The notes beneath the pieces are model-generated. The model made no database searches and was not told the DNA's origin. It saw only the letters and a program-made list of their open reading frames with translations. The position numbers and the translations under genes were made by a program. A DNA stretch of 64,000 bases from Syngnathus acus (Eukaryota; Chordata; Actinopteri; Syngnathiformes; Syngnathidae): positions 5,239,039-5,303,038 of the forward strand of contig NC_051097.1 of NCBI RefSeq assembly GCF_901709675.1, in the 5' to 3' direction. Positions 50,599 through 62,340 of the stretch are shown piece by piece (position 1 is the first letter of the stretch; each line of letters begins with the position of its first letter).

Positions 50599-51425
50599 TA
50601 TGTATTATCAAAATTACAGATAACCAAACAAAAACTAGAAAAACGACTGTAAATATGCTGTCAAAAAACAAGACATTTAAATGATATGACGTTTGAATTG
50701 ATCTTCCAGCCCACCCTGACAACGGCACACTTCATTTAAACGCTCTGAATAAATAGGAGGAAGGAGCTGACTCGTAATGAGAGTGCCGCGGCGGCCTAAT
50801 TATAAATACAGGTCATGTTTTTCCTTCTCACGATTTTTCGATGAAATGGCCCTGAGCAGTGAATGGAACAGAATTACAAACCGAAATTGTCTGTCAGGAC
50901 ATTCGGCGATTCACACTGAAGGCTGCTAACCTTGTGAAGCAAGCACATACTGGAGCGAGAACACCGCAATAATATTTGAGCTTGTCTTGCTAGGCTTCAA
51001 ACTCGAGGTGGGTAGAGAAGCCAAGAATTGCAATATTTGAATATTAAAGTCAAGTAAAACTAAAAACTTTCCTTGCTTAGGTGCAATTAAGGTTTTGCAA
51101 CGGAACAACTTTACATTTGTTTCCAATGTAAACATTTGAGATTTGAACAGCTTGGAAGTCAACAAACCTGACAAATTGAATTAATTTAAGACTTCCACAA
51201 AATTTGCTTCTTTCATTATTTTGTCCTTCATACTGAATACAAAAATAAGCAAGGTATCCAAATAAATAAAATATAAAAATGACTAATAATTCTCACACTT
51301 TTAAAAATAAATGCAAATTAAATTGAGTTCAAAATTTGGCCTTCGTTTCATTTTTTTCTTAACAGCAAATAGAAAGTCAACTTGCCACTTTTGGAACCGA
51401 AGCACAGCACTAAGGATTGTTCATG

Positions 51426-51842
51426 TTACAAAGATTTGTCCACATTTCCGAACCGCCGGCTCACTGTAAGTAGTTTACTTCTCGACTTGTCTGCAAATGG
51501 ATGTGATAGACGGAACGCAACCTTTTTGCGAGCTGCTTCCATTGTTTTGTTCCCAGATGGCAAAACAAACAACCCATCTGGCGCGTCACTCTCCGTGAGC
51601 CCTGCAAATGTGTACTCCATTGAGTCGTTGAGAAGTTGCACAATGCACGTCCATCTTGATTGCGTAAATCCGCATACCACAAAGAAATCTCTTATTTCTG
51701 CTTCCCGTTTCACCTGTTCTTCCCTGCGGTTATCCTCGGCAAGAAACGCGTTCTTGATACAGGTTAGGGCCGCCATTCCGAGTGTTAAGATTGGAAATAG
51801 AGTGCTCTTGACCTCCTGCCTTTGAAATTCTCCCACCGCCAC
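51426..51842 (-). other. Unidentified 138-codon ORF, also open on the opposite strand
   Basis: A minus-strand ORF of 138 codons lies in intron 1. It has a charged segment (AEDNRREEQVKREAEIRD), then FFVVCGFTQSRWTCIVQLL and a basic end (EAARKKVAFRLSHPF). The plus strand is also open for 147 codons across the same interval (51382-51825). The GC content is higher than the surrounding intron and no transposase, zinc-knuckle or catalytic motif is obvious. It could be a remnant of a transposon gene, an exon of an unrelated nested gene, or chance. I cannot assign a function, and the upstream methionine has no supporting evidence. Confidence 0.25.
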
Positions 51843-52630
51843 CGTAACTCCCTCGAGCTGTCTTTTTTTTTTTCCGGCTCAGAGGCTTTTGCCACAGGGC
51901 TCGCGGTTCCAATTCTCAACTCCTTTCTTTTCAGGAAGGAAGGCAAAGACAACCTCGCAGTGGGCAACAATGTGATTTCTCGAAATTTTTCATACTCGCC
52001 GAAATGCATGACTGAAGGCCGATTGTATGTCTGTGACAAACTTGCAATTCTGTTCTAGTGCCTTTTAAAAGAAGTGTTATTTTTATTTAAGCTTCTTAAA
52101 GTAAACTGGAAAAAAACTCAAGTCCTTATCATTCTGCTGCCAAATTACGTAGCTCACTGGACGTGTCAGCAGAATATAAATAAAGTATTTTGAGGGGGTC
52201 CTTAGTTTAGAAGTGAGTTGTGCTCCCATATTGTAAACTTGTATTTTGGAGTACTGAAACAAATCATCTAAGTTGGTTCTTCCAAAACAATTTGCTGAGT
52301 TACAATACAAGGTACAATCGATTCTGCAAACTCTGGTGAAAATGAGGAAACAGGAAAGACAATGTTCACATTGTCAAAACTTAAATATTTGGTTGAATTG
52401 CCCAACTTAAATTATTTTCCAAGTTTGTTACATTAAATTTTGAGTCGACTACTTTTTTTTAATGTACAGTTTTTGTAACCTGAATTTGTCCAGGAGTCAG
52501 GCTGGTATTTTAGCACTAATAAGTGAAGTTACAATTGTTTTGTTATAATTGATGTATTCTTAAGTACGAGTACTCGAAATATTTAAATGACAATTTTTAC
52601 AAATTCACATATTTTTCTGCTGTTGGATTT

Positions 52631-52651
52631 AAAAAAAAAAAAAAAAAAAAA
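52631..52651 (+). repeat. Poly-A run of 21
   Basis: Homopolymer A21 in intron 1; no recognisable retroelement body precedes it. Confidence 0.85.
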
Positions 52652-53980
52652 TCACATGATTATAAATACACAGTAATTTCAGTACAAGATCAAGTCTTTC
52701 AAGAAGCAAGATTCGCATGTCAACTAGTCAGCTCTGAGCATTCCTGTAATTCTGCAAGCCTAGTCGTGACTGGATTTATTTTTAGCCCTAGCAGGATCAA
52801 GATTGTTGTGCAGCAAACTGTGCATTTTTTTTTTCTGCTAACGACTGCACGAAAGTGCTGTGTTGCCTTTTCTGCGCCCTACATGGGAGACGTGGCGGCA
52901 TGCTGAGTGTGCACGTTGCGAGAACACGATACAGTGCCGCTAAGCTTCACCTGGGCCGTTTTCTCTCTGTCATTACCACTAACAACAGTAGCTCCATCAG
53001 CACAGGCTGCACTCACAGCATCTGTGGGAATATAATGCTCATCAGCTCCTCGTGGACTTGTGTCAATGTACAGCGGCCGCCCTCTAAGAATTGATTGTTT
53101 GGAATCCGCACTGTAAATGCACAGTTTGTGTGCATCCACATACGATCGGCGAACTCGAAGAGATGAGACTAACTAACTAACACTGATTCCAATAGCAAAA
53201 GAAACTGAAACTGTCAAACAAATAAAAAAGGAGTGTTAATCTACTAAAACTGCACATGAGAGAAAGTGTTGATTAGTTTACAGCTAGCCAAAAAGGAAAA
53301 TTATGGACAAATGCGGCAAAAGGCTACATACGTATATAAATACATAAAAGGATAAACATGGACATGGCTAAAAGCTTCTTCTTTTTTTAAATACATTTTT
53401 GCGGCCTAAACATTGTCGTTCTACGGTGCTGCTGTTTCGGTGAGCAACAGAGTTCAAATTGGATTGTTCAATTTTGCCATTTATGTGTTACAGTATGTAC
53501 AATAATTAAAATATTTCTGTATAGCATTGTGTAAAGTCTATTTCAGCACAGAAAAAAAAAATAACGGAACCAGCGACAATAAAAGGCCCAATGTCAATTG
53601 AATCATTGGAAATATGATTTGAATCTATAATCATAAATAGCTAATTAAATGTTAGTGTCTACATTTTCAAGTACACATTACTATGTCAGCAATCAGACTG
53701 AAAACTGAAAGAAATACAAACCTTTTCTATCATCTGCTTGAAAAGCGCTCATAGAACCGGCAGGATACAAGTGCTAAAATGACATTTTTTTCAAAAATAG
53801 GTTGATTTGGGTTTCTTTATTCTGAGTTCTAAGGGAACTGTTTGTCTCCTCTTTTTCCCAAAGAACAAAAAATATATAAGATGATTGAAACAGCTCCACT
53901 TGAGTTATATGCTAAAATTAGAAAAAGTAGACTGGCAGGGTGTGCTAAAGGTTTTCTGCATATTCAACAACTTATTGTGT

Positions 53981-54000
53981 GGGGGGGGGGGGGGGGGGGG
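53981..54000 (+). repeat. Poly-G run of 20
   Basis: Homopolymer G20 in intron 1, preceded by TTGTGT. The length is likely to be imprecise in an assembly. Confidence 0.85.
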
Positions 54001-55656
54001 TGTAAAAGCACTGAAGCTTCTTGCCTGGTGGAAATCAAAAGAGATATTGCAACACACTCTCCAGTATTGGCTTTATTGCCATCGGATGATTTGCGATGCG
54101 CAAACATCCCAAAAGCAAAACAATTCATTTTTTTCCTGAATGTGTTTTATAATTGTTCAAAGACAGCCCATGGGGTGAAAAATAAAAGCCTCGCAATTTC
54201 ACGTCAGGCAAAATATTGCATGTTTCTACAAAAGGAAGAAGCACTTTTGGAGCAATATTGAACATTATTACCAGGATATTACACTTTATTTCAAGTTTGA
54301 GTTTGAATATTATGGCCAAAGGCAATGAAAGCTGGCACAACATAACCTGATGTTATTTAATACTACTCAGGGAAATTTATTTACAACCTGAAGTAAGTAT
54401 GAAAAAATAATGTAGTCTGTTGAAATACAGATTGAGGCATGTTATACTTACGGTACATAATGAAAGAACTTCAGAACTGACGACACAAGGACTTCATTAA
54501 GAGCTGATCACGTTGCACTATAAAGAAAAAATGGAATGTCGATCTAAGGGAAAGGATTATTTGTTCAAGTGACGACTCTCAGAAAACGAATGAGCCTTTA
54601 CGTTTCCTAAGTGCTCAGAAAAATGTGACTTTTACAATAACACACAACTAAGTAGGAACATAACGTGTACGAAGAACACCACTTTTATATTCTTCTGTTC
54701 ACGTGTTATGGTAGGTGCTGCTGTTTTGGTTAGCAACATTCTTCACATGAACTCAGCAGTTAATTTTTTGAGGTCCAAAATGTTTTTTTTTTCTGAGGGG
54801 TAAAGGGAAGCGTCAATTTATGATTTATTTTTGTCCAGCTGTTCATGGCTCGCCGTTGGGATTTTAGAGGTCCCATATGTTCCCCTTAAAAATCATTGGA
54901 CAAAGCCAGTGGGGCTTTTGAAGTCATATAATTGCACTCAACTTTTATCCTGTGTCAAATTCCATTCCTCCTTCGGGCTCTAACTTCCCCCAACACTCTC
55001 CATCTCTGTCACCCCAATTTCCCCTGAAATACAATTCAAACACTTCGGACTCGTAATAGGTGTGCTACATGATGACCATGTGTCAAGATTAAAGAATGGC
55101 TACTCCCCATCCTGACGGGAGAAAATAGCATTCCTATAATTACTGATAAAACCGGCGCACTTCCTGCTTCCTCCCTGTTCGCCTGGCCTTCGTGTCAATG
55201 TGCAAGGCTGAGTGATTTAAACTGAAAATGGCCCTGCTTCCTTGGCACTGCTGATATTGCAGTTTAGTTTAGGGAATTCAGGGCCAATTGACCAGCTTTT
55301 ATTCACCTTCCAATTGCCGTCTCCTTTGAAGTGAGACCACGCCGCACGCGAGCCGGGCTGCCTCTTACCAAGAGGAGCTCGCTCCGCAACAAATCTCGTT
55401 GATAGTACACGTCTCTGAACATTCAGTACAGCTTCCGCCTCGACATTCTGACTGTGTTGTATAACCCGCAGTGGCTGCTCAACAAAGCACAGCGGGTCTT
55501 TTTTTTTTTTTGCTCTCTCTCTATCTTTATGCGGAGTGCCACGAGCGTGCCATGCTTTGCCAAGACCGAACTGCTGCGATTGTTTTTTTTTAGTAGCCTC
55601 AACAACCCAGGATGGAAAGCTGCGCATCCTAAATTAGAACGAGCAATTTAGAAAAT

Positions 55657-55743
55657 ATGAATGAATGAATGAATGAATGAATGAATGAATGAATGAATGA
55701 ATGAATGAATGAATGAATGAATGAATGAATGAATGAATGAATG
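55657..55743 (+). repeat. ATGA tetranucleotide microsatellite, about 21-22 units
   Basis: An uninterrupted ATGA array, 87 bp long. On the minus strand it reads as a repeating His-Ser-Phe-Ile peptide, which is an artefact of the repeat. Its purity predicts length polymorphism. Confidence 0.9.
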
Positions 55744-56629
55744 GAGTTGGGTTAGATGGGAGGGATGATGCCTAATTTGGTTGTACTTGCTATTCACTAT
55801 GAGTGAGTATTTGACCAAAGATCCTTCGTTGATTAAAATGTATAAATTAATTGCTATCACTGGTCAACAATTTCTTGCAACATTTTATAATCAGCAATGA
55901 AAGTAAAGCTTTGCAGCTTTGCTTCAGCGAGCCTCAAAAGTTTGAGAAGTAACTAGGGTAGACCATCCAGCTGGCCTCCATTGTTCCAGGGAGTGGTTTT
56001 GCAGTGTATCATTGTGCTTTTTGTTATTCATAAATTCACTTATTTGCATTTTCTCTGTAGACCCGAGCCTAAATTATTTGCGGTTTTACTCCTTCTGTAG
56101 TACCCTAAGATGACACAAAATCTCAATGTCTGTCAAAATCGAGCTAACAATCGACCAAAGTCTTTTCACACATTTTTAAAATGGCATACACTTGCAGTTC
56201 GGGTGCCTGTTTTCCAAATTAAAATATAAGCCATTTATTCTAAGGCTAATATGAGTTGAATCTGAAATGATAAAAAGTTTTTTTTGGGAGGGGGGTCATA
56301 TTTATGGTATAACTACAAATGAGACTACAGGAATTTATTTAAAAAAATGTGGGGCTAAGTACTGGAATTTTTCTGCCACTCACAGTAGGGCAAATTGCAG
56401 GAGGTTATTTTACTATGAAGTGGAACCAAATACAGCTGACATTGGCATGATAATGTCTACTTCATCTTCCTTGTACTTTGCCGTCTCAACTAGCTGAGCC
56501 AACATGGCGGTCCTCTGAGCTTTTGTTGAAACATGTTCATTTATTCAAGAGTTGTTGTTTTTTTCCACTTTCCTAAGAGCCTGTGCAAACGCATGACTCT
56601 GCATTTTTCCTGTTATGGTGGCTATTTTT

Positions 56630-56830
56630 AAATGGTAAATGGGCTCTACTTATATAATGCTATAGCGTTTTTGTACCTTTGCAACTCAAAGCGATTCGTA
56701 CTGGATCCTCATACCAGCAAGTGGGAGTTCAGTGTCTTGCTCAAGTACACTTCGACATTGTCACAACGGCTGGGGATCAAACCCCCACTGCATTGAAGAA
56801 TGGACCTTCGAAAAATCCGACTGAGAACGG
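56630..56830 (+). repeat. Fish interspersed repeat (TCAGTGTCTTGCTCAAG family)
   Basis: Starts around TAAATGGGCTCTACTTATAT, then CTCAAAGCGATTCGTA, and contains GTTCAGTGTCTTGCTCAAG, CACTTCGACATTG and GGGGATCAAACCCCCACTG. These are hallmarks of a common short interspersed fish repeat. Edges are approximate. Confidence 0.55.
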
Positions 56831-57174
56831 TAGCGGCCATCTCAAAACATATTCCCACTGTGACACTCTAACCTTGGCGCAGCGAATGATCACGGAGAGA
56901 AAAAAGGAATTCAGCAGGGAGCCGTTTTAAATTAAGAGACTTCAAAATATTTTTATAATCTTGCATTAAGTCATAAATTTTCCCAAACCGCATTTATAAT
57001 TCATCGCATTGGGCGTTTGCTCCATCTCCAGCTTCAAGTTCTATAACTAAAATATTCAACGCCATTTCCTTTTTTCGCAGAAACCATGCTGACAGCTGAC
57101 CTCACCCTCGCTCCTGTAAGTAAACCAACTTTTATGATTCACTTTTAAATTATGCAGATGGAAAGCATATTGCT

Positions 57175-57330
57175 CGTCTTCCTGAGGGTTGTGTCTGAGA
57201 TGGAGTCTACCCCAGCTGACTAGGAGCAAGAGGCGGGGTACACCCTAGACATATTTCCAGCATAAACAAACATTCACGCTTACACCTATTGGCAATTTAC
57301 AGTTTTTTAGAGTGTGTGAGGAAGGCTCAA
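57175..57330 (+). repeat. Fish interspersed repeat fragment
   Basis: Reads TCTACCCCAGCTGACTAGG, GAGGCGGGGTACACCCTAG and CACCTATTGGCAATTTACAG in order. This is the recognisable middle of a very common fish interspersed repeat. Related to the fragment at 33.8 kb, which is a later part of the same consensus as I recall it. A repeat-tail-like GCGGTTCAGAAAATGGATGG also appears alone at about 4785. Confidence 0.55.
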
Positions 57331-60300
57331 CTTGCACACAAGGCTGTAGATGAGTCCAATCTAGGCCCCAATGCACTACTTTTACAATGTTACCTTAGAA
57401 CCTTCAAAACGTATCTTGTAACATTGTTTTTCTCAAAATAATCATTCACGTCTGAGCAGTTATTTGTCGCTATCGCTGAAGTTAATATGTGCAATATGTC
57501 CAAATATTGGGTCCCATTCTTGTCTTATTAGATTTGTCTCACATTATTCTTTTAATATTATTATATCATATCATATTATATTATATTCTTATTTTAATGG
57601 CAAGTTGTATTTGACGCTTGAGGCATATTTTTGGTTGAACTCCAAATAGTACCACTTTGAGAAGGTTTTTTTTATATTATAGCAAATTCCCACAATAATG
57701 CAACAATGTCGTTGCTTTCAGCTCTTTATTTTATTTGTTTTTATATAGGAAAATCAAATTTGAATGTTTTGGTCACCATGAGATTTATTTCACAAGTTTA
57801 ATTATGGTAATCGCATTGTTATATCAGCAAGAATAAATCGACAATTTAATACTTATTTTTTAGATTTTCATAACATTCTTCACCCTGAGGCGAGTCTTGT
57901 TTGAATGCAATAAGGCCACAACCTTCGGGTTTGTTTGCAAGCGTTTTAATTTACATCCAAAATAATGAAAAATTATATCAGTAGATCCAAAAGAGTCGAG
58001 ACGGGGTTGTCATGGTACTTATTCTTAAATAAGCAGATTTACACCTCATGATAAAGTACGAAATTAAGGTAGAGCTGTGTGCCAAGTGGGGTCGGTATTA
58101 CCATAGCAACAAGCCAGGAAGTAACATGGGCTGACCACAAATGCGTATTAATTGCTATCAAATCAATGTTTCCGACAGGTTGGATGTGACAGGATGTGGT
58201 TAGTGAGCTCGAAAGATCTCATCCACATGTTGCTAATGGGAACTGCTGACATAAGTGACAGCTTTTATTATGGCAGATTTTTAACCACGGCCTCTCTCAA
58301 CATGCGCCGAGTAATTGACAAACACGTGTTACGTGATCGGGGGTGCCCAGCTGCATTCAATTCTACGAAAAGTAAGTGATACTGCAATTCACGCTACAGA
58401 CGATAGTCAGAGAGGTGACTTGGTTACGGACACTTCCTCTCTCGTCGCCTACAAACATCAGCGCCTCTTCAGGCTGACAATAAATCCTCTCCCGTTCCCA
58501 TTTCTGTCTCCCAAGTGGTTGTTTTGGGCTCACCTGTGCACAAGCTGTGAGAGAGAATGATTTATCTGCGGCACACAAAAAGACGTTTTGGTTCTCCGCC
58601 TCTGGAAATGTCGTTTTAATTCAACCGTATAGTGTTTTTTACCTGGAAGGAGTTATGAGAGATAATGTGAAATGCAGAATTTAATACAGATACTTAAAGC
58701 TGCGAAGAATATGAAAATCAGAATCTTATCTTGAGGCGAAGCAGCATATCATCGCTGTAATTTATAGAATTCATTTCAAGCTCGCCCACAAATTAAAGAA
58801 TTAAAATAACCACAAACCTCTCTGGAAACGTTTCATTAAAGGGAAAAAAATGATTAAAAGCCTCACAAAAGCAAGATTAATGGCATTATTTTTACATTCC
58901 TAATTAATTGGCAACTGAGTTGATCACTGAATCAGCCACATAATCAAGGCCAAATTACAATCTCTTTAGTCTTTCTGCATTTGAAATTGTATAGGCCAGA
59001 GCCAATTAATATGTAAAAAGATCCAGCTAAAACCCAAAATCTTGCAGTCGATACCAAGTGAACGCAGCAGCCCATTAGGCTTTGGCCAGATTTAGTTCAG
59101 CTGGATAACAATCCAGACCAGGAAGGTTTTACATTTTGCATTAATTGAATCAGCACAATCATTCATTTTGATTGGTTGGCTAGTTGTGCACAATTCAAAA
59201 TGCATTGAGAAGAACAACAGCATTTGAATTGACGTCCAGTGTACAAGATCTTACGTAACAAAGTGCAACTATTCCGATTGCAAGTTCAGGATTAATTTAA
59301 GGCTTTGGAAGGGATCTGTAACAAATACAAATGCTGCTAAGAGAATGAACAAGAGTATAGTGGCAGAAAGTGAAAGATAGAGCTAGTGGGACCATACGTG
59401 AGTCTTCAGAGGAGCAATTGTGCAGTCGGGAAGCCTCAAAAATTTATAAAAATAAAACGTCTCTATTGTGATAATTTCCTGTGCCTGCCCGGGCTCCCAA
59501 AAGGCTCAGTCGGCACAGACTTCAGTTTTCAAACCGCCTTTTTACTTGAATGGTGCGCACAGCTGCAATTAAGTACCAGACTGAGAGTCTTTGTGGTTTA
59601 AAATTATTCATATGCAGGCAAAATTTTGAGTTCAAGTAAGTTCTTTACGCGTGAAATGTATATTAGTTCTATTTATCCTGATAGGCATAGATTCGTCACT
59701 GTTTTTTGTGCGTCTATTCATGATAGACATGCCTACAAAATCTCATGTTGCATAGTGAAAGTGAGTTCTTGGTAAAAGTGGTAAAAAAACTCTTAAAATA
59801 GAAAATTATTCTTTCTTTACACCAATCATGACCTTTGTTCTACTCACAACGAATATGCGACAGCCTTGCTATTCATTAAAAATGAAAATAGCTATTATTT
59901 TTTGTCAAAACAAAGCCGGAAGCCGCTCCCCCCCCCATCATTTTCAAAAGATAAAACAGATAAAAGATAAAACATTAGGCCGGGGTGTGAGTAATTCCAG
60001 TCTTAACTGGAGGTGACATGGCTTCAATGACTCAGCAGCTTTTTTTTTCTTTCAGTTGTTGCATGTCATTATGTGACCCAGATATTTTGTCTGATATTTT
60101 TCTCAGAAGATACAGGCAGCTTTATGGTCCAGTGCAACTGTAAACAATTAGATTTTTATCACTGTCCATCACCTGGAGAAAATATTAAGGTCAGAGCAGT
60201 TCAGTGCAAATATTTTCTTGTCATGTTTTATTTTGTGTTAAAATTGGTTCAAGAATTGGCATGTGCAGCAATTTTTGTGAGCAAGAGAAAATGAATTAAA

Positions 60301-61733
60301 TTTAGGGGCTCTGGACACGGTGCCCCAAATTTCCAAAGAGATGTACTTAAATTTACTTGACAGAACATGGTCACATGCTAAAATCGCAGGATTTGAACAT
60401 TTTTGCGATTATTGAAAAAGTTTTAATAATTAATTAGTTATGAATTTGTCAATTAATTTTGATACTTCTGATTGGAAGAAACTATTTTGGGTGAATTAAG
60501 GGCTTGTACTTCGAAGAACTCTGACAAAGTGTAAACATTTCATTACCATTTTGTGGTTTTGCCAGGATAAAGCAGGCACAAGGGATCGTTCAATGCTGCC
60601 AGCTTTAGTCATACTTAGTTTTAAGCCTGAATTCACACCCTTCTGCAAAATCACCACTGACCAGTGCTGACAACATGACTTGAAAGAAACCATCCACACT
60701 GGGTCATTTAAAAGCCAAAACGCAAATACAGCTTAACGCTAATGTTGGCATTTTCTGTGACACTGGGATCCTTGCGAACACGATTACGGCGGATTGCAAA
60801 TGAAAAGGCCACCAAATCGAATGAGGCATTGCAACTATAAGGCAGCGGGGTTTTTTTATCTGGAGGGAGACCAAACTATAATCACAGAATGTATTTACTC
60901 TGCTGTAAATATAATGCCGTCTCATCACGATGGGAAAAAAACGGAGTGGGGTGGATGTGGGGCGGGCGGGTACTCGAGTCTGGAATCGCTCCAGGGACCC
61001 ATTTTTCCCAACAGAAGCCGATTCTGTGGAGTTGATATCGGAGGATCATTAGCAGCCATCTCGCCTTGGGCCAGAAGCGTGACACCTTTAGTGGAAAAGA
61101 GCATGAGCTCCCCTCGCAGTGTGCTGGTGGAACAGCACAATCAATGTGAACTTTTAGGTCAAACAACTTTGTAGTGACATGCTAGGTTTTACTTCAGCAA
61201 GGGATTTCTAGTAATTTTAAAAAGAATGCCTGGAAAATGCATTTTTCTTTTATGGTTTTAGATTGATCCTATTGAAGTATTTCTTTGAATGGGAAAATCA
61301 TCCTAACTTTAACCCTCACCCTGAACTCGGAGAGTGTGTATTGATCATAGACGTCCTTGGTCTGTTTTGGGTGCACAGTGAGACGTTTCGAAACTTGCTC
61401 ACATGATTCTAAACACAAGAACATGCACACGCCACTGAGTACTAAGTAGACTCTCTTGCGCACACATGTATGTAAATAAACACATAAGCAACCAGCTTGG
61501 CTTTCAACCTATTTCTAACATGATATGCATGGTTTACAGGAAGCAAGCCTTTTTCCATATCCAATAACACAGATGCGACACACGTGTGCGGAATGAAAAA
61601 TCTGTCCTGGAAACACAGATACACTCAAGTCATTTGCATACATTTATAAAAAAGAATCAGCGCTCACTGCACTCCACAATAACCATGCTGACCACGCACA
61701 GATGCATACAAAGAGCTCACACGGAGCACTCAC

Positions 61734-61889
61734 CTAAATCAGATGCTCCCCTCCGAGTCTCGGCCCCCCTGTGTGACTTGCGCGGACAACAACTTCTGCT
61801 GGAGCATCCGGTGCTCTGTGACGGCGATGCTTCTGCTGCTGCTGATGCTGGATTGCGGCTAATTGGGCAATCCTGGCAATCCTTTTCAT
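61734..61889 (-). other. 51-codon upstream ORF ending exactly at the exon 1 donor
   Basis: On the minus strand, an ATG at 61889-61887 opens a 51-codon ORF starting MKRIARIAQLAAIQ, with a run of four Gln (from CAG repeats) and then an Arg/His-rich stretch. Its TAG stop is formed by the last three bases before GTGAGT, so the whole ORF lies in predicted exon 1. It matches no protein I know and may be simple leader sequence. Because the stop is the exon terminus, any intron retention or alternative donor use would leave this ORF unchanged. It is listed as a regulatory uORF candidate, not a gene. Confidence 0.3.
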
Positions 61890-61960
61890 GCTCGGGGGGG
61901 GGGGGGGGAAATCCAGGGCTCGGTCGCTATAGTGCACACAGAATGACAAGAAGAAAAAAG
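61734..61960 (-). other. brinp1: Probable non-coding exon 1 of brinp1 (3' boundary defined, 5' end uncertain)
   Basis: On the minus strand, CTGATTTAG is followed directly by GTGAGT (61733-61728), a strong donor, at the edge of a GC-richer block that stands out from the AT-rich surroundings. Vertebrate BRINP1 has a non-coding first exon far upstream of the ATG exon, and the exon 2 acceptor at 42620 requires such a partner. The proposed exon contains GCAGCAGCAG-type repetition (about 61830-61845) and a run of 15 C (minus strand) at 61908-61894. The transcription start cannot be read from the sequence, so the upper boundary is only a placeholder. Intron 1 would be about 19.1 kb. An alternative is that this is a chance donor and exon 1 lies elsewhere or outside the window. 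Confidence 0.5.
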
Positions 61961-62340
61961 TCCGTCAGGAAGGAGCTCTCTCAGTGTATGTGTGTGTGTG
62001 AGTGTGTTACTCGCTGGGTCTATATCGTTCCTGTGGCTTCCTGTCACACAGCGGCGGGCTTTGCGGTTGGAGAAGGTGTGTGTGCGTGTGATGTGGAGGG
62101 TGGGAGGGAGAGGAGGCTGGGATGCTCAGACTGGAGGCGAGAAAAAAGGGGGAGGTCCATGCAGACGGTAAAAGGGGTGGGGGTGGGGGGGGTGCGGACC
62201 GGATGAGGTAACCAAGGGGAGGGGTGGGTGCTTAGGGTGGATGAGGACAAGAACCTTTCGGTATATGGTTGGGAATGTTGTTTCAACAATTCAAGTTGAA
62301 AATAAAACAAAATATTAACCGCACATATATATAAGAGTAC
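61910..62340 (-). promoter_or_regulatory. Likely brinp1 promoter and leader region
   Basis: This block lies just upstream of the predicted exon 1 on the minus strand. It is GC-richer than its flanks and strongly strand-asymmetric: from about 62090 to 62250 the plus strand is almost pure purine with several G runs, including GGGG-T-GGGGG-T-GGGGGGGG near 62174-62192. GT/CA repeats occur at 61985-62010 and 62073-62090. A TATATATAT stretch near 62325-62333 could be a TATA-like element but its spacing to a start site is unknown. I infer promoter function from position and composition only. Confidence 0.35.

Larger units (their letters stand above)
42620..61733. other. brinp1 intron 1 (about 19.1 kb, if exon 1 is correct)
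   Basis: Stretch between the exon 2 acceptor and the predicted exon 1 donor. It carries one TA-flanked MITE (48.6 kb), a LINE reverse-transcriptase fragment (50.5 kb), an unexplained double-strand ORF (51.4-51.8 kb), poly-A and poly-G runs, an ATGA tetranucleotide array (55.66 kb), two fish interspersed repeats (56.6 and 57.2 kb) and a CNE-like block (58.85-59.2 kb). The rest shows nothing I can name. Confidence 0.6.

Noticed and set aside
53842-54261. 139-codon ORF with a Gly run
   Set aside because: The frame passes through the G20 homopolymer, whose length is unreliable, and nothing in it is recognisable.
55217-55627. 136-codon minus-strand ORF
   Set aside because: No motif, lysine runs from poly-T, and no supported splice structure.
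55648-55860. ORF encoding repeated His-Ser-Phe-Ile
   Set aside because: It is the translation of the ATGA microsatellite, not a protein.
61586-62206. 206-codon plus-strand ORF across the brinp1 exon 1 region
   Set aside because: Antisense to the predicted exon and promoter, with a poly-Gly run from the G15 tract and low-complexity Gly/Arg/Val. Judged spurious.
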